NCBI RefSeq assembly: GCF_000374125.1
Contig: NZ_KB893625.1
Coordinates: 348,490-412,489 of the forward strand
Reading direction: 5' to 3'
Length of the DNA stretch: 64,000 nt
DNA from: Niabella aurantiaca DSM 17617
GTDB taxonomy: Bacteria > Bacteroidota > Bacteroidia > Chitinophagales > Chitinophagaceae
Position 1 is the first letter of the stretch. Every line of letters begins with the position of its first letter. The translations under genes were made by a program, and so were the position numbers. Positions 44,989 through 52,575 of this stretch are shown here, piece by piece. The notes beneath the pieces are model-generated. The model made no database searches and was not told the origin of the DNA. It saw only the letters and a list, made by a program, of their open reading frames with translations.

Positions 44989-45438
44989 ATGAGTAAACGC
45001 ATTCTTGCTGTTGCATCAGCAGGCGGGCACTGGGTGCAGCTTTTGAGGTTGGTGCCGGCTTTTGAGGGTCACACAGTATCCTTTTTATCCACAAAAGAAA
45101 ATTTTGAAGAAATGGTTGCACCCCACCGGTTCTATTTTGTGCGGAACGCGACGCGCTGGAATAAGTTAGGGGTCCTGCGTACTTTCTTCCTGGTGGTGGG
45201 CATCGTGCGCAAGGCCCGGCCCGATGTAATTGTTACCACCGGCGCGGCGCCCGGTTTGCTGGCAATCATTGCGGGCCGTTTATGTGGAGCGCAAACGCTT
45301 TGGATCGATAGTATTGCAAATGCCGAATGTCTTTCGCTGAGCGGCAAAATAGCATCGGTCTTTGCACACAGGGCGCTTACACAATGGCGGGACCTGGCCA
45401 ATACTAAATTTTTATATGAAGGAAATATATTATCATGA
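44989..45438 (+). CDS. Alg14/PssD-like glycosyltransferase subunit
   Basis: 149 residues. VASAGGHWVQLLRLVPAFEGHTVSFLSTK and RKARPDVIVTTGAAPGLLAIIAGRLCGAQTLWIDSIANAECLSLSGKIA match the membrane-associated partner of split Alg13/Alg14-type GT1 enzymes (CpsF/PssD). It should recruit the catalytic subunit encoded next, whose ATG overlaps this stop codon (ATGA at 45435-45438). Confidence 0.9.
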   Translation: MSKRILAVASAGGHWVQLLRLVPAFEGHTVSFLSTKENFEEMVAPHRFYFVRNATRWNKLGVLRTFFLVVGIVRKARPDVIVTTGAAPGLLAIIAGRLCGAQTLWIDSIANAECLSLSGKIASVFAHRALTQWRDLANTKFLYEGNILS

Positions 45439-45917
45439 TATTACTAACGATAGGCACACATGAGCCGTTTGACAGGCTTGTTGAGGCGATGGATGTTCTT
45501 GCGGGAAAAATTTCCGGGGAAGTGATCGCTCAATTATCCGATACGGAATATGACGTAAAAAATATGGAAGTATTGGGATTTGTTCCACCAAAAATATTCG
45601 AGCAGCTATTTAAGAAAGCAGACCTCATTGTAAGCCATGCCGGAATGGGGACGATCCTGTCTGCCTTTGAATTTGAAAAGCCGATCATCGTTTTCCCGCG
45701 TCTGGCTTCATTAAGGGAAACGAGGAATGAGCATCAGCTGGCGACTGTAAAAAAGCTGGAAGCAATGGGCTACATAAATGTGGCCTATAGTACGGAACAA
45801 CTGGAAGATTTGGTGTTAAAGGGCGCCAGAGGCGAATTGAGCCCCCTGCATCGTATTGGCAAAGTGGCTTCGTCCGGACTGATTGATGCCGTCCGGCAAT
45901 TTGTGAGCAACGCCTGA
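45435..45917 (+). CDS. Alg13/PssE-like glycosyltransferase catalytic subunit
   Basis: 160 residues. Starts MILLTIGTHEPFDRLVEAMD and has LIVSHAGMGTILSAFEFEKPIIVFPRLASLRETRNEHQLATVKKLEAMGYI, the nucleotide-binding part of GT28-like enzymes (CpsG/PssE). With the preceding subunit it forms one transferase for a UDP-sugar donor. The product is not predictable. Confidence 0.92.
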   Translation: MILLTIGTHEPFDRLVEAMDVLAGKISGEVIAQLSDTEYDVKNMEVLGFVPPKIFEQLFKKADLIVSHAGMGTILSAFEFEKPIIVFPRLASLRETRNEHQLATVKKLEAMGYINVAYSTEQLEDLVLKGARGELSPLHRIGKVASSGLIDAVRQFVSNA

Positions 45918-45973
45918 TCATACCAGATCGGGGAAGTTTAAACTAAGAATGTAATTAATTATTAGGAAAATAC

Positions 45974-47254
45974 ATGAAAAGGATCGCAGTTATTGGTTTG
46001 GGTTACGTTGGATTGCCGCTGGCCCGTTTGTTTGCTACAAAATACCCGGTTGTCGGTTTTGATATTAATCAGCGGCGTATTGATGAATTGCGTGGAGGAA
46101 AGGATCTGACGCTGGAGGTGGAAGCGGATGCGCTGCAGGGTGTTTTAGTTCAGGAAAACCCGTATTGTGGGGATGAAAAAGGTTTGTACGTGTCCAGCCA
46201 ATTGGCCGATATCGAAGATGCTGATTTTTACGTAGTGACCGTACCTACCCCGGTTGATAAACATAACCGCCCGGATCTGACACCGCTTTATAGAGCTTCG
46301 GAAACCGTAGGCAACGTATTGAAGCAAGGGGATATCGTTGTATATGAATCAACCGTTTACCCGGGGGTTACCGAGGAGGAATGTGTTCCGGTATTGGAAA
46401 AGGTATCCGGGCTCCGGTTCAATAAAGATTTTTTTGCCGGGTATTCGCCGGAGCGGATCAATCCGGGAGATAAGGAGCATACTGTTGAAAAGATATTGAA
46501 GGTTACGTCGGGCTCCACCCCGGAAACGGGCCGGAAGGTTGATGAAGTTTACAGGTCCGTAATTACGGCAGGAACGCATCTTGCCCCTGCAATTAAGGTT
46601 GCCGAAGCTGCTAAAGTGATCGAGAACTCGCAGCGGGATATCAATATTGCTTTTGTCAATGAGCTGGCAAAGATCTTTAATATACTGGGGATAAATACGC
46701 AGGATGTACTGGAAGCTGCGGGTACAAAATGGAATTTTCTGCCGTTTAGGCCCGGCCTGGTAGGAGGGCATTGTATCGGCGTTGATCCGTATTATTTAGC
46801 TCAAAAAGCGCAGGAGCATGGGTACCATCCGGAAATTATTCTGGCGGGGCGCCGTTTGAATGATTCCATGGGAGCTTATGTTGCAGCGCAGGTAGTAAAA
46901 GCGATGATCAAAAAGGGGATCAATGTCAATGGCGCGGAAGTGCTGATGCTGGGCATCACTTTTAAAGAGAATTGCCCCGATGTACGCAATACGAAGATTG
47001 TGGACGTTATTTCGGCACTGATAGATTATGGCATTCATATAACTACATTCGATCCGCGGGCAGATCCGGTAGAAGTACTTCATGAATATGGCATCGAAAG
47101 CACAACGGAACAGCCTTCAGGTAAATTTGACGCGCTTGTGTTAGGAGTGGCGCACAGGGAGTTTTTAAAGATAGACCTGACGAAGCTGAAAAAGGAGAAG
47201 GCGGTTGTGTATGACGTCAAAGGAATACTGCCGGAGTGTGATGATAAATTATAA
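45974..47254 (+). CDS. Nucleotide-sugar dehydrogenase (UDP-HexNAc/UDP-glucose 6-dehydrogenase family)
   Basis: 426 residues. NAD-binding VIGLGYVGLPLARLFA, central YSPERINPGDKEHTVEKILKVTSGSTPET, catalytic Cys267 in GLVGGHCIGVDPYYL, and C-terminal MLGITFKENCPDVRNTKIVDVI. It resembles WbpO/TviB/WecC-type enzymes oxidising C6 of UDP-N-acetylhexosamines more than plain UDP-glucose dehydrogenases, though this is a judgement from motifs. It would supply a uronic acid donor, making the polymer acidic. Confidence 0.92.
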   Translation: MKRIAVIGLGYVGLPLARLFATKYPVVGFDINQRRIDELRGGKDLTLEVEADALQGVLVQENPYCGDEKGLYVSSQLADIEDADFYVVTVPTPVDKHNRPDLTPLYRASETVGNVLKQGDIVVYESTVYPGVTEEECVPVLEKVSGLRFNKDFFAGYSPERINPGDKEHTVEKILKVTSGSTPETGRKVDEVYRSVITAGTHLAPAIKVAEAAKVIENSQRDINIAFVNELAKIFNILGINTQDVLEAAGTKWNFLPFRPGLVGGHCIGVDPYYLAQKAQEHGYHPEIILAGRRLNDSMGAYVAAQVVKAMIKKGINVNGAEVLMLGITFKENCPDVRNTKIVDVISALIDYGIHITTFDPRADPVEVLHEYGIESTTEQPSGKFDALVLGVAHREFLKIDLTKLKKEKAVVYDVKGILPECDDKL

Positions 47255-47281
47255 AAGCGGTTTGACGGCGCTGCAAAGGCG

Positions 47282-48397
47282 ATGCATTCCAAAAGAGAAC
47301 AGATGATGATCAATTCAAAAATATCGGATCAGGTGCTTACGGTTGCCCCGGCATATAAAAATTACCGCGGTGGTATTGGTGCAGTAGTAAATGCCTACAG
47401 CATGTATTTTTACCCCTTTCATTTTATTGCGACCTATCCCGAAGCAAAAACGAAATTCAAACTGGGATCATTGCCCATATACGTATATGCCTGTTGCCGG
47501 GTGGTCGTTAAATTATTTCTGAATAAGCAAATACGCCTGGTACATATACATACAGCGGCAAAAGGCAGTTTTTATAGAAAATATGGTGTTTTTTTACTAT
47601 CGAAATATCTTTTTAAGCGGAAAGTTATTTTTCACAGCCACGGTTCTGAGCTGAAAGATTTTTACCAGAGAAAGGCGGGCATGACAAGAAGGATGTTCAA
47701 ACACTTTATGAATCATGTAGATTGCATTATTTGTCTTTCGCCCCAATGGAAAATGTTTTACGAGCGCTGTTTTGTACCAAATAAGATCGTGGTACTGGAA
47801 AATATTGTAGAAGAACCGCAGCGCTGCGCGGTAGCACCTTCTTCCCCCGATGCACCTGTTTCTTTCCTGTTTCTTGGCCTTATCGGCGACCGGAAAGGCA
47901 TCTTTGACCTGATCGAAGTGATCCGGAAGCATCATAGCGAATTAAAAGGTGCTGCAAAATTTTACATCGGCGGAAACGGTGAAGTGGAAAAGCTGAATGG
48001 AATGATTGCGAAATATCAATTGCAGGATATGGTCACTTATATGGGATGGGTAGATGGTCAGAGAAAAAAGGATCTTCTCCATTCGTGCGATGTTTACGTG
48101 CTCCCTTCCTATAACGAAGGATTGCCTATTTCGATACTCGAAGCCATGAGTTACAGCAAACCAGTGATCGCTACCACTGTAGGGGGAATACCTGAAGTGG
48201 TGGAAGAGGGCCGGAACGGTTTTTTGATCGAACCCGGCAACAAAGCGGCCCTGTGGGAACGGATCAACCATTTGATTCAGTACCCCGAACAGCTGAAAGG
48301 CATGGGTGAACGGTCTTTCGAAATGGTGAAGCCCTATTTTGCAGGAAATGTAATGAAAAAATTGCAGGCCCTGTATGTTGAGCTTTTGGAAGATTGA
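47282..48397 (+). CDS. Glycosyltransferase family 4 (last gene of EPS locus)
   Basis: 371 residues, GT-B fold. N-terminal VLTVAPAYKNYRGGIGAVVNAYSMYF; donor half with FLFLGLIGDRKGIFDLIEVIRKH, MVTYMGWVDGQRKKDLLHSCDVYVLPSYNEGLPISILEAMSYSKPVIATTVGGIPEVV (EGLPISILE is the GT4 E-x7-E). Start chosen at the first ATG; MMINSK at 47303-47306 is possible. Ends 15 nt from the convergent DUF2130 gene. Confidence 0.93.
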   Translation: MHSKREQMMINSKISDQVLTVAPAYKNYRGGIGAVVNAYSMYFYPFHFIATYPEAKTKFKLGSLPIYVYACCRVVVKLFLNKQIRLVHIHTAAKGSFYRKYGVFLLSKYLFKRKVIFHSHGSELKDFYQRKAGMTRRMFKHFMNHVDCIICLSPQWKMFYERCFVPNKIVVLENIVEEPQRCAVAPSSPDAPVSFLFLGLIGDRKGIFDLIEVIRKHHSELKGAAKFYIGGNGEVEKLNGMIAKYQLQDMVTYMGWVDGQRKKDLLHSCDVYVLPSYNEGLPISILEAMSYSKPVIATTVGGIPEVVEEGRNGFLIEPGNKAALWERINHLIQYPEQLKGMGERSFEMVKPYFAGNVMKKLQALYVELLED

Positions 48398-48412
48398 TAA
48401 TAATGGGAGCAT

Positions 48413-49675
48413 TTATTCTTCCTCCTCATACCCCAGTAAATTCAGGTCTACCGACTCCAGCCCGCTGATGCCATCGATGGAACCGCGGATATGGGTGGCG
48501 TTGAGCAATACTTTTTCCAGCTGCTTTTCGCGTGCCTTCCATAAGCGCTCCATGGCATCCCGTTCTTTCTGGATGGAGACCTTCATGCTTAAAAAACCTT
48601 CCCGTATGGCTTTCCATTGTTCCGAAAATTCGGGACTGGTCAGGTAGGCATAGAGCAGGTTCATTTTATCCCCTTTATTTTCCTGGCTTTTGGAGGCATT
48701 GAAGATCTTTATGATCCCATCCCGCAGTACACTGGCCAGGGCCTTTGCTTCGCTAAAATTACAGATCCATACCCCTTCTTTTTCGCCGAAGCGTTCCATA
48801 TCTTTCGGATAACGACGGGTGACCAGAACGGCGACGTCCGCACCCTGGCTGCGCATATCGGCTTTTAATTTCTCGATCCAGTCGCCGCCGAAATTTTCGG
48901 CCCGCTTGCTCTCCCAGATGATCTTGCCGCAGGCAATGCCCAGGTTGTTGCGGATGGTTTGGATCGAATCTGCCCCGCGCACACCTTTGCCTACCTCCTC
49001 AATGAGGTCAAAAGGGAAGGCTGTTGCCAGCATTTCTTCCAGCGCCAGTTCCTGGCTTTCGCCTTGCAATTGCATGGAGCCCTGCTCGGCCTTGCGTTGC
49101 ATTTCCGCCGCCAGTTTCTTTTGCTGTTCCAGCTGGGTTTCCAGTTCCTTAAGCTTTAATTGATATTCGCTTTCCTTTAGCGCCGTCTTTTCATTCTCGA
49201 TCCGCCGGAGCTCTTCTGCCAGCTTTTCCCGTTCTGCATTTAATTTCTTTTGAACGGTGATCTCCAGCTCGGCCTCCCGGGTTTTAAACTCCTGTTCTTT
49301 TCTTAAAAAATCGGCTTCTTTTTGCCGGGCCTGCTTTAGTTTTTCTTCGCTTTCCTCCTGTGCCTTTTGCAAGGTACCGATGCGGTTTTCGAAGTCGGTG
49401 CTGATGCTTTTGCGCAGTTGCTCCTCCAGTTGCTGGTGCAGCAACTGCTTTTCATTGGTCAGCTTTTGCTGCCACAGCTCCTCTGCTTTGGTTGCCTCCT
49501 GCGCTGCTGTTTTTTTCAGCAGTGCGATTTCCTCGTCCTTGTTCTTTTTATAGTCCTGCATTTGCCTGCGCAGGGTATCTTTTTCTTTTTCAATGGCATG
49601 TTTCAGCTCATCGGTAAGCGCGGCTTCGATCGGGAACTCATATTGGCAGCTGGGGCACTTTATCTTTGTAGGCAT
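48413..49675 (-). CDS. DUF2130 domain protein
   Basis: 420 residues. N-terminal single Cys pair (IKCPSCQYEFP), then a long coiled-coil rich in Glu, Lys and Gln (about 20-215). The C-terminal DUF2130 domain (about 230-420) has KIIWESKRAENFGGDWIEKLKADMRSQGADVAVLVTRRYPKDM and VWICNFSEAKALASVLRDGI. The E-x-K (WESK) suggests a PD-(D/E)XK-like fold. Function is unknown. Own promoter at 49696-49703 just upstream, behind a terminator of the next gene. Confidence 0.88.
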   Translation of the reverse strand: MPTKIKCPSCQYEFPIEAALTDELKHAIEKEKDTLRRQMQDYKKNKDEEIALLKKTAAQEATKAEELWQQKLTNEKQLLHQQLEEQLRKSISTDFENRIGTLQKAQEESEEKLKQARQKEADFLRKEQEFKTREAELEITVQKKLNAEREKLAEELRRIENEKTALKESEYQLKLKELETQLEQQKKLAAEMQRKAEQGSMQLQGESQELALEEMLATAFPFDLIEEVGKGVRGADSIQTIRNNLGIACGKIIWESKRAENFGGDWIEKLKADMRSQGADVAVLVTRRYPKDMERFGEKEGVWICNFSEAKALASVLRDGIIKIFNASKSQENKGDKMNLLYAYLTSPEFSEQWKAIREGFLSMKVSIQKERDAMERLWKAREKQLEKVLLNATHIRGSIDGISGLESVDLNLLGYEEEE

Positions 49676-49695
49676 AATTTGCTTGTTCTGTTAAC

Positions 49696-49703
49696 CAAAC
49701 TTA
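49696..49703 (-). promoter_or_regulatory. -7 box for the DUF2130 gene
   Basis: Minus strand reads TAAGTTTG (TAnnTTTG), 20 nt before the ATG. There is no clear TTG at -33. Confidence 0.4.
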
Positions 49704-49711
49704 CAAAAATA

Positions 49712-49745
49712 AAAAAAACCACACTGGTTTCCCAGGGTGGTTTTT
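49712..49745 (-). terminator. Rho-independent terminator after the 102-residue secreted protein gene
   Basis: aaaaccacactgg pairs with ccagggtggtttt (one mismatch) around a short loop. On the minus strand the stem is followed by a U-rich run (tttttttt). It lies 22 nt past the stop at 49767. Confidence 0.75.
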
Positions 49746-49766
49746 GACGGACCGGACTCCTTTTAA

Positions 49767-50075
49767 TCAGGCTTCCTGCTTTTCTGCTTCGATAGCTGTT
49801 TTTTTGTTGCCCATCAGTTCCCTGTTGGTGGCAACCCAAACATAAGTATTGCTTTTTATCGAAGGAGCAACATAAGCCTGGGGCGGAGTAGGCGTAACTG
49901 TTGTATCTTCTTTTTTGTCTTCCTTTTTGTCCTCATTTTGATCCTGCTGCATTTGTGTAGAATCTGTCGTCACAACAGTTGTATCGGTTTTTGTGCTGTC
50001 TACCTGAGCAAATGCACTTCCGCTGATTACGGTTGCAGCCAACGCCACCATTACTGTTTTTGTAGTTCTTTTCAT
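49767..50075 (-). CDS. Small secreted Thr/Asp/Lys-rich protein
   Basis: 102 residues from the ATG giving signal MKRTTKTVMVALAATVISGSAFAQ. The mature part is low complexity (VDSTKTDTTVVTTDSTQMQQ, then DKKEDKKEDTTVTPTPPQ) and ends with a more ordered segment SNTYVWVATNRELMGNKKTA. No family recognised. Similar composition to the 68-residue lipoprotein at 57262-57468. Clear terminator downstream supports a real monocistronic gene. Confidence 0.7.
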   Translation of the reverse strand: MKRTTKTVMVALAATVISGSAFAQVDSTKTDTTVVTTDSTQMQQDQNEDKKEDKKEDTTVTPTPPQAYVAPSIKSNTYVWVATNRELMGNKKTAIEAEKQEA

Positions 50076-50410
50076 GATTAAAATTTTAATAAAAAATATA
50101 AATAACAAAGGTTTACTTACTTGCTTAAACGCCGGATAAATAATTTATATGATACAGGATTTGTTAATAAATAATGTAAAAAAACATTAAAATGTTTTTG
50201 CCTATAGCCCAGTCCTGTACACGGTTTGAAGGCTCTTGGCATATAACCTAAAGAGCATGGAAATGTTCTCGTTTCAGATGGAAAAACTGCAAATACAATA
50301 CCATGCCCTGACAATAAATAAGAAGAAAATGTTAATGTGGAAGGTGGTAGTGCTAACTAATTGGGATCAACAAAAGTAAATATGGGAATAAACTGTCAAT
50401 AGTCGGAAAA
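50076..50410. other. Intergenic region between mtaB and the small secreted protein
   Basis: AT-rich, no ORF. It holds the promoter of the 102-residue gene (not resolved) and an AT-rich hairpin near 50180-50199. Confidence 0.4.
50180..50199 (-). terminator. AT-rich hairpin, possible mtaB terminator
   Basis: aaaaacatt / aatgttttt is a perfect inverted repeat; on the minus strand a U-run follows. It is 210 nt past the mtaB stop, so the link is weak. Confidence 0.3.
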
Positions 50411-51700
50411 TCATAATTTCCACTCAATGATCTGGTTCTCCCATTCGGAACGGTAGGGGGTATGGACGCGGATGTAGTTGTCGGTGTAACCTTCCATCAT
50501 GCCGTTTTTGTTGTGGTTCTCAAACAGTACTTTTCGGGTTTGCCCCGCATGTTGCTGCTCAAAATATTGCATTTTCATATAAGACAGGTTTCGTAGCATT
50601 TTGTTCCGCTCGTGACGTACCTGTACAGGAACTACCGGTTGAAGGGTGAGGGCGTGGGTATTGGCCCTTTCCGAATAGGTAAAAACATGAAAATACGATA
50701 CTCCCAGCTCATGCAGGAAATCATAGGTTTCCTTAAAATAGGCATCGGTTTCACCGGGAAATCCAACGATCACATCCACTCCGATGCAGCAATGCGGCAT
50801 TAGGGCTTTGATCCGGCCCACCCGGTCGGCGTACAGTTCTTTTTTATACCTCCTGCGCATGGCGGCAAGAACCGCGTTGCTGCCGCTTTGCAGGGGAATA
50901 TGGAAATGGGGCATGAACTTCTTGCTGTCTGCAACAAATTCAATGATCTCATTTCCCAGCAGGTTGGGTTCAATGGACGAAATCCGGAAACGTTCAATGC
51001 CTTCCACCTGGTCCAGCTCCTGTATGAGCCTGTAAAAATTTTCGCTTCGGCTATTGAGGGCAGCAGAAGCATTGCCATCAGGCCCTTTGCCAAAATCTCC
51101 GAGATTGATACCCGTCAGCACAATTTCCTTTGCTCCGGCGGTGGCCAGTAATGCTGCGTCTTTTACAACGGCATCAATGGCTGCGCTGCGGCTTTTTCCA
51201 CGGGCCATGGGGATGGTACAGAAAGAACAGTTATAATCGCAGCCATCCTGCACTTTCAGAAAGGTCCGGGTGCGGTCATTAATGGAGTAGGAGCTGTGAA
51301 ATCCGGTTACTTCCTCAATATCACAGCTGCATATTTTGGCCGCATCGTTTTTCGAAAGCTCGCGGATATGCTTTACAATATTGAATTTTTCAGCGGCACC
51401 CAGCACCAGGTCCACGCCCGGGATGTCCGCAATTTCTTTAGGCTTCAGCTGGGCATAGCAGCCGGTGATCACTACCATGCTTTCCGGGGCCTTGCGCTGG
51501 ATACGGCGTACAAGCTGCCGGCATTCCTTGTCGGCATTGTCGGTTACCGAGCAGGTGTTGATCACATAGACGTCTGCCACATCCGTAAATTCCTTTTTCT
51601 CAAACCCTTCCTGTTCCATTAACCGGGAAATGGAAGAAGTTTCTGAATAGTTGAGTTTACAACCAAGCGTGTGGAAGGCCACTGTTTTTACACCCTGCAT
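50411..51700 (-). CDS. mtaB: tRNA t6A37 methylthiotransferase MtaB
   Basis: 429 residues. Converts t6A37 to ms2t6A37 in tRNAs reading ANN codons. N-terminal UPF0004 domain with three cluster Cys (HTLGCKLN, INTCSVT, VITGCYAQ), radical-SAM motif CDYNCSFCTIP (about 150-160), TRAM-like end. The LNYSETSSISRLMEQEGF segment is MtaB-type rather than MiaB-type. Starts 8 nt after a -7-like box, so its mRNA may lack a leader. Confidence 0.93.
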   Translation of the reverse strand: MQGVKTVAFHTLGCKLNYSETSSISRLMEQEGFEKKEFTDVADVYVINTCSVTDNADKECRQLVRRIQRKAPESMVVITGCYAQLKPKEIADIPGVDLVLGAAEKFNIVKHIRELSKNDAAKICSCDIEEVTGFHSSYSINDRTRTFLKVQDGCDYNCSFCTIPMARGKSRSAAIDAVVKDAALLATAGAKEIVLTGINLGDFGKGPDGNASAALNSRSENFYRLIQELDQVEGIERFRISSIEPNLLGNEIIEFVADSKKFMPHFHIPLQSGSNAVLAAMRRRYKKELYADRVGRIKALMPHCCIGVDVIVGFPGETDAYFKETYDFLHELGVSYFHVFTYSERANTHALTLQPVVPVQVRHERNKMLRNLSYMKMQYFEQQHAGQTRKVLFENHNKNGMMEGYTDNYIRVHTPYRSEWENQIIEWKL

Positions 51701-51708
51701 AAAGGCTG

Positions 51709-51716
51709 CAAATTTA
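51709..51716 (-). promoter_or_regulatory. -7 box for mtaB, very short leader
   Basis: Minus strand TAAATTTG, 8 nt before the ATG. A leaderless mRNA is predicted. No TTG at -33. Confidence 0.4.
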
Positions 51717-51736
51717 CGGAAAATTAGCCGATAGGA

Positions 51737-51744
51737 TACTTTTG
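51737..51744 (+). promoter_or_regulatory. -7 box for the plsC-priA pair
   Basis: tacttttg fits TAnnTTTG, 66 nt before the plsC ATG. The -33 position has TTT (51713-51715). It nearly abuts the divergent mtaB box. Confidence 0.35.
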
Positions 51745-51810
51745 AGAACTGTTGAGAAATATCCGCTTATTATTTTGCCATAACCCGCTATTTTTGAAGG
51801 ATTAAGAGCT

Positions 51811-52554
51811 ATGTTTCGGTTCATTTATACGATCTATGCAGCGGTGGTCTTCCTGGTCATTATGTTGCTTATCTTTCCGCTTTGTGTTATTGCGGCTTTC
51901 TTTGGCAGGATAAGGGGCGGCAACATCATTTACGGGCTTTGCACGGTTTGGGCGGATCTTTGGTTTGCGCTGACGGGCATATGGGTAAGGAAAACGTACA
52001 CCACGCCTTTTGACCGGAATAAAAAATATATTCTCGTTTCCAATCATATCTCGTACCTGGATATTCCGGTTATGGTAAAGGTTTTCCGCAAGCCGATGCG
52101 CGCCCTGGGCAAGGCCGAAATGGGGAAGCTGCCGGTCTTTGGCTTTATCTATAAACGGGCAATTGTGACGGTAGACCGCCGGTCGGCAGAAGGGAGGGCA
52201 AAGAGCATTCGTATTTTACGGTCGGTGATCAATAAAGGAATCTCTATTTTTGTTTTTCCGGAAGGGACATTTAATGAAACCGGCCGGCCTTTAAAAGATT
52301 TTTATAACGGCGCCTTTAAGCTGGCGCTGGAAACCCGGACGCCGGTGCGGCCCGTGCTGTTCCTGGATACCTACGACCGGATGCCTTATACACGGCGGTT
52401 TTCTTTGAACCCCGGGCGCTGCCGGGTGGTATTTTTGGACGAGGTGCCCGTAGAAGGCTGGACGGTAAAAGATCATGAGCAATTAAAGCAGAAGGTTTTT
52501 TCCCTGATGGAGCAGAAACTGATCGAGTATAATGTTACCTGGGCAAAGCAATAA
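51811..52554 (+). CDS. plsC: 1-acyl-sn-glycerol-3-phosphate acyltransferase
   Basis: 247 residues. Two N-terminal hydrophobic segments, then acyltransferase blocks: HISYLD (the HX4D catalytic motif, about 83-88), FPEGTFNET and TPVRPVLFLDTYDRMP. Makes phosphatidic acid at the inner membrane; related lyso-ornithine-lipid acyltransferases cannot be excluded. Priming gene of a pair with priA 21 nt downstream. Confidence 0.9.
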   Translation: MFRFIYTIYAAVVFLVIMLLIFPLCVIAAFFGRIRGGNIIYGLCTVWADLWFALTGIWVRKTYTTPFDRNKKYILVSNHISYLDIPVMVKVFRKPMRALGKAEMGKLPVFGFIYKRAIVTVDRRSAEGRAKSIRILRSVINKGISIFVFPEGTFNETGRPLKDFYNGAFKLALETRTPVRPVLFLDTYDRMPYTRRFSLNPGRCRVVFLDEVPVEGWTVKDHEQLKQKVFSLMEQKLIEYNVTWAKQ

Positions 52555-52575
52555 CCGGAATAAAGGGAGGAGCGC

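Noticed and set aside
28914-48397. EPS locus as a laterally acquired genomic island
   Set aside because: Lower GC in Wzx/Wzy is usual for such loci; there are no integrases, tRNA edges, direct repeats or transposases at the borders.
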